7,347 bases of DNA, from contig JAKSQA010000047.1 in NCBI GenBank assembly GCA_024404335.1, forward strand, positions 1 through 7,347, written 5' to 3'. Every line of letters begins with the position of its first letter. Position 1 is the first letter of the stretch. The position numbers and the translations under genes were made by a program. Of this stretch, positions 6,522-7,347 are shown in pieces. The stretch comes from Mailhella sp. (GTDB taxonomy: Bacteria > Desulfobacterota > Desulfovibrionia > Desulfovibrionales > Desulfovibrionaceae). Below the pieces are notes generated by a model. The model was not told the origin of the DNA. It saw nothing but the letters and a program-made list of their open reading frames with translations, and ran no database searches.

Positions 6522-7172
6522 ATGAAAAAGCCCGGTATCGGCCTCGCCCCCGAAGGCGCTCCCATAATAGGCCTCCTCACCGTCCTCACCCTTGCCACGG
6601 CGATGCTCGGATGGTGGCCCCTGACCATGGCGGCATTCGTGCTGCTCTGGTTCTCCGTGCACTTCTTCCGCGACCCCGAGCGCGTCATTCCTCAGGATGA
6701 CGGCATCGCGGTCAGCCCGGCGGACGGCAGGATCATCCGCATCGAAGAGCGTACCGACCCCATGGGCGGCGAGCGCCGGGTGTGCATGTCCGTCTTCATG
6801 AACATCTTCAGCGTCCATGTGAACAGGGCTCCCGTCAGCGGCACGGTGGCCGGAATATCCTACCATCCCGGCAAGTTCATCAACGCCGCATGGGACAAGG
6901 CCTCCACCGACAACGAGCGCTGTGCCTGGCGCATGCGCTGCGGCGACGGGGAGGAGTGGACCTTCGTCCAGATCGCGGGCCTCATCGCGCGCCGCATCGT
7001 CCCCCATGCCGAAGCCGGCGACGAGCTCGCAAGAGGCCAGCGCTTCGGCATGATCCGCTTCGGCTCCCGCGTCGACATCTATCTGCCCGAATCCTACACT
7101 CCCGCAGTCGGCATCGGCGACCAGGTCTTCGCCGGCCAGACGGTCATCGCCGCAAGGAAAAAAGAAGCATAG
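6522..7172 (+). CDS. psd: Phosphatidylserine decarboxylase proenzyme (short type)
   Basis: Decarboxylates phosphatidylserine to phosphatidylethanolamine at the inner membrane. At 216 residues it is the short form of the family. Two hydrophobic N-terminal segments (about 13-30 and 33-48) precede FFRDPER (48-54). SPADGR (65-70) contains the conserved Asp (D68) tied to self-cleavage. [12 protein letters not shown] (93-104) holds the conserved His (H99). The processing site is [10 protein letters not shown] (180-189): cleavage between G181 and S182 would give a beta chain of 181 residues and a 35-residue alpha chain whose Ser becomes the pyruvoyl group. AAGGA (6511-6515) lies 6 bases ahead of the ATG, and jag ends 28 bases upstream. 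The following gene makes its substrate, confirming the pathway. Confidence 0.96.
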   Translation: MKKPGIGLAPEGAPIIGLLTVLTLATAMLGWWPLTMAAFVLLWFSVHFFRDPERVIPQDDGIAVSPADGRIIRIEERTDPMGGERRVCMSVFMNIFSVHVNRAPVSGTVAGISYHPGKFINAAWDKASTDNERCAWRMRCGDGEEWTFVQIAGLIARRIVPHAEAGDELARGQRFGMIRFGSRVDIYLPESYTPAVGIGDQVFAGQTVIAARKKEA

Positions 7173-7181
7173 GAGGCATCC

Positions 7182-7347
7182 ATGAACACTTCCGGAAAAC
7201 CGGTGCCCAAGGGCGCCTACATCCTTCCCAACCTGTTCACCACCGCGAGCCTGTTCGCAGGATTCTTCAGCATCATCCTGGCCTTCTCCGGACGCTTCGA
7301 TGAGGCCGCATGGGCGATCGTCATCAGCGCCGTCATGGACGGGCTCG
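7182..7347 (+). CDS. pssA: CDP-diacylglycerol--serine O-phosphatidyltransferase, 5' part
   Basis: Only the first 55 codons are present; the gene runs off the window. The product makes phosphatidylserine from CDP-diacylglycerol and serine, feeding Psd encoded just upstream. The visible part reads YILPNLFTTASLFAGFFS (13-30), a hydrophobic first membrane helix of the kind seen in PssA. It then reaches AVMDGL (50-55), the beginning of the CDP-alcohol phosphotransferase signature (D-G-x2-A-R-x8-G-x3-D-x3-D), where the sequence is cut. AGGAGG (7171-7176) overlaps the psd stop codon and sits 5 bases before the ATG, a near-ideal ribosome site suggesting coupled translation. PgsA belongs to the same superfamily, but the N-terminal pattern and the psd neighbour favour PssA. 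Confidence 0.9.
   Translation, partial: MNTSGKPVPKGAYILPNLFTTASLFAGFFSIILAFSGRFDEAAWAIVISAVMDGL

Noticed and set aside
3740..6688. A 982-codon open frame on the minus strand across yidD, yidC, jag and psd
   Set aside because: It spans several well-identified genes and their junctions, has a low-complexity Gly/Leu/Asp composition and no family similarity. It is explained by codon bias.
1..7347. Mobile element, CRISPR array, toxin-antitoxin or defence genes
   Set aside because: No transposase or integrase motifs, no regularly spaced repeats, no tRNA or attachment site, and no unexplained gap over 300 bases. All coding space is taken by core genes of uniform composition.

Overview
This is a high-GC (roughly 65%, strongly G/C at third codon positions) stretch of bacterial core chromosome. 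It holds eight protein genes: polA on the minus strand and, diverging from it, a plus-strand series rpmH - rnpA - yidD - yidC - jag - psd - pssA. The last gene is cut by the window edge. The Pol I nuclease domain, the RnpA N-terminus and the PssA N-terminus read to me like Desulfovibrionaceae (Desulfovibrio / Bilophila / Mailhella type Desulfobacterota). That placement is from memory of family sequences and was not searched.

Layout. Bases 1-69 hold a stack of perfect inverted repeats just past the polA stop. Bases 69-2750 are polA, encoding DNA polymerase I with a degenerate proofreading site and a consensus-like beta-clamp motif in a linker. Bases 2751-2930 are the polA/rpmH divergent region, with a good sigma70-type promoter for rpmH, a plausible one for polA and an inverted repeat midway between them. 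Bases 2931-3065 are rpmH, too short to appear in a length-filtered gene list. Bases 3066-3187 are a 122-base gap with a long hairpin that probably acts as an attenuator or processing site. From 3188 on, genes are tightly packed: rnpA overlaps yidD by 4 bases, yidD overlaps yidC by 8, and jag, psd and pssA follow with gaps of 12, 28 and 9 bases.

How they work together. The plus-strand genes form one probable operon linking ribosome assembly (bL34), tRNA 5' maturation (RNase P protein), membrane-protein insertion (YidD, YidC), an RNA-binding protein (Jag/KhpB) and phosphatidylethanolamine synthesis (Psd, PssA). The first five genes are the familiar rpmH-rnpA-yidD-yidC-jag cluster. The lipid pair comes where mnmE often follows in other bacteria.

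I see no mobile element, CRISPR array, tRNA/rRNA gene, defence system or otherwise unknown gene cassette. The points worth a second look are regulatory structures and features inside known proteins, not a new multi-gene system.
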